Positions 62,543-64,000 of a stretch of 64,000 nt of DNA are shown one piece after another; the first letter of the stretch is position 1; the number at the start of each line of letters is the position of its first letter. The notes under the pieces were generated by a model. That model was not told the origin of the DNA. It searched no databases and saw nothing but the letters and a program-made list of their open reading frames with translations. Source of the stretch: Leptospira saintgironsiae (GTDB taxonomy: Bacteria > Spirochaetota > Leptospiria > Leptospirales > Leptospiraceae); assembly GCF_002811765.1 (NCBI RefSeq), contig NZ_NPDR01000001.1, positions 744,001-808,000 on the forward strand, read 5' to 3'. The position numbers were made by a program, and so were the translations under genes.

Positions 62543-64000
62543 CTTCAGGAAGTTCTAATTCTACTGCGTCTTCTCCAGAAAGCGCTTCTTCAGTACCATT
62601 TGTAGAAGTCGCGCCCTCCGTTGCGGTAACTGTAGGAGTTGCCGCACCTCCACCAGGTTGGTCTCCCACATAATAATACTGTCCATAAAGTGGATGTTTA
62701 CATTCTGCTTCGTTAGATAAAAGTCCGCCGGTCTCTGCGCAGATATCCACTTTCACATAATCTCCATTAAATGGAGTAATTAGACTATCACCAAATCCTA
62801 ATGTTCTGGCTACATGAGAAACATATCTAAACCAAATAGAACCACTTGTCCCTGATCCGGAACCAGGGAAAGGTGCACCTAAATCGTTACCTACCCAAAC
62901 TGCAGTGACTAAATTTGGATTCACACCCGCAAACCAAACGTCCCTTACACCTTTTCTGGAGCCCCAACGTTTTTGTGCTTCTTTAGGAGATTGAACTGTT
63001 CCTGTTTTTCCACCGAGTGGAAATTTTTCTCCTTCTTTTAATGCGATCTTGAGTGTACCTTCTTCAGAGACAACTGCTTCTAGTAAGTTTAAGGTCATGG
63101 CACAAGCAACAGGGTCTAAAATTTGTTCTGCTTCTTTTGGATCAGGTAGAAGGTTTACATAAAGTTCCGATCCTTCGAAGTCAGTAATCCTTAAGATCTC
63201 CACAGGTTTTACTTTTTTACCGTTATTTGCAATTGTTGCGTATACTGTTGCCAGCTCTTTAGGAGATAATTCTCCGGAGCCGAGTGCTAATGTAAGATTA
63301 TGTTGGAACCTTCTGCTCAACTCTGAACTATCGAGATCCAAAATTTTTCCAAGAGTATGGATAAAATCACCAACGCCAATTTCATCCATGAACTTGACTG
63401 CAATTGTGTTTACAGACTGAGCAAATGCAGTTCTGGTTTGCATCGCTCCTCTATGGCCTTTGTACCAGTTTTTTGGGGCATAACCTCTGATCTTGATTGG
63501 CTCATCCACAACGATAGAAGTTGGAGTTGCGATCCTTTTTTCGAATGCCATCAGATATACAAGTCCCTTGATCACAGAACCTGGTTGTCTTACCGCAGAA
63601 ACTGCACGGTTTAATCTAAATATATTAGAAATTTTGTAACTACCAACCATTGCTTCTACATATCCGTTTGTAGGATTAATGGAGATTAAACTTCCGTTCA
63701 TGTTTTCAATGATCTTGTTTTGTTTGGAAGCTTCTTCTGTTTTGCCGGCTTTTAGATAATTAGCTTTATCTTCGGAAAGTTTTTTGCGAACTGCTTCGAT
63801 TCCTTCTCTGAGAGAACGTTCTGCTGCTTCTTGTTTATCGTAATCCAATGTGGTATACACATTCATGCCGCGGCTTTCCAGATCGATCTCCGAAAAATTC
63901 TCGATCACGAATTGGCGGACACCAAAATTAAAGTCAGAAGCTAAGTTGATTGTAAAATCTTTATCAAATCCGTACTTTCCTATCTCGGAAGTGATGACTA
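62517..64000 (-). CDS. Class A penicillin-binding protein, C-terminal part (cut by window edge)
   Basis: An open frame runs off the right end, with at least 494 codons present. It is the transpeptidase part of a bifunctional peptidoglycan synthase. Motifs are SxxK in RQPGSVIKGLVYL, SxN in AQSVNTIAVKF and KTG in GGKTGTVQSPK, preceded by the linker GMNVYTTLDYDKQEAAERSL. The glycosyltransferase domain would lie beyond the window. The tail is Thr/Glu-rich (ATPTVTATEGATSTNGTEEA), probably disordered. The GTG at 63908 is not the true start because the frame continues upstream with conserved-looking sequence. Confidence 0.93.
   Translation of the reverse strand, partial: VITSEIGKYGFDKDFTINLASDFNFGVRQFVIENFSEIDLESRGMNVYTTLDYDKQEAAERSLREGIEAVRKKLSEDKANYLKAGKTEEASKQNKIIENMNGSLISINPTNGYVEAMVGSYKISNIFRLNRAVSAVRQPGSVIKGLVYLMAFEKRIATPTSIVVDEPIKIRGYAPKNWYKGHRGAMQTRTAFAQSVNTIAVKFMDEIGVGDFIHTLGKILDLDSSELSRRFQHNLTLALGSGELSPKELATVYATIANNGKKVKPVEILRITDFEGSELYVNLLPDPKEAEQILDPVACAMTLNLLEAVVSEEGTLKIALKEGEKFPLGGKTGTVQSPKEAQKRWGSRKGVRDVWFAGVNPNLVTAVWVGNDLGAPFPGSGSGTSGSIWFRYVSHVARTLGFGDSLITPFNGDYVKVDICAETGGLLSNEAECKHPLYGQYYYVGDQPGGGAATPTVTATEGATSTNGTEEALSGEDAVELELPEAKEDPNDD

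Overview
The window looks like chromosomal core DNA of a Leptospira species (phylum Spirochaetota). Grounds: a diderm, LPS-bearing gene set (gmd, lpxK, an MsbA-type flippase and an LptF/LptG-type permease), many lipoproteins, frequent TTG and GTG starts, AT-leaning codon use, and long genus-style hypothetical proteins. The genus is inferred from protein character, not from a database search. I see no rRNA, tRNA, insertion sequence, prophage or CRISPR array. Coding density is very high. Several convergent pairs abut or overlap at their stop codons: 2472-2475, 10481/10482, 24534/24535, 53555-53561 and 62517-62542.

Layout: 1-2.5 kb holds a small zinc-ribbon-like protein, a TPR-like exported protein and a tandem cyclic-nucleotide-binding regulator. 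2.5-5 kb (minus) holds gmd and a MATE exporter. 5-9.7 kb (plus) holds an adenosine-deaminase-family enzyme, an exported protein and a TrkH/TrkA potassium uptake pair. 9.8-18 kb holds a DUF4136-like lipoprotein, an aldo/keto reductase, a gamma-glutamyltransferase, an MFS transporter, a propeller-like protein, acylphosphatase, truncated haemoglobin, RppH and a SET protein. 18-32.6 kb holds a MASE1-PAS histidine kinase with a receiver domain, a decayed tyrosine recombinase, an STAS protein, a GT-C glycosyltransferase, a thioesterase, a paraoxonase-like lipoprotein, a phasin-like protein, a serine beta-lactamase-fold protein, SixA, an ABC exporter, an ATPase-HDOD fusion and RsgA.

32.6-43.5 kb is one long minus-strand block: a GT-C protein and a small membrane protein, then etfB-etfA, a LolA-like protein, a 609-residue unknown, trpS, comEC and rsmA. 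43.6-48.4 kb (plus) holds an acyl-CoA dehydrogenase, a lipoprotein paired with a CapA-family protein, and an Old Yellow Enzyme homologue. 48.4-53.6 kb holds cell-envelope and unknown proteins, the LptF/LptG-type permease, a HEAT-repeat protein and a MoeB/ThiF-type enzyme. 53.5-61 kb (minus) holds msbA and lpxK followed by three tandem paralogues predicted to be outer-membrane barrels. The window ends with an extracellular solute-binding lipoprotein and the C-terminal part of a class A penicillin-binding protein.

The most unusual signal is the three-paralogue array at 53.5-58.0 kb. Each protein has a signal peptide, a short SH3/Sm-like beta domain, a variable linker and a beta-barrel-like C-terminal half. 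In one copy the linker has become 15 tandem 8-residue charged repeats (54587-54946) that should form a long rigid helix. Next in interest are the histidine kinase whose first membrane helix lies upstream of any normal start codon, a recombinase homologue that has lost its catalytic residues, an ATPase-HDOD fusion, hairpins whose loops contain the stop codon, and a structured leader in front of rsgA.
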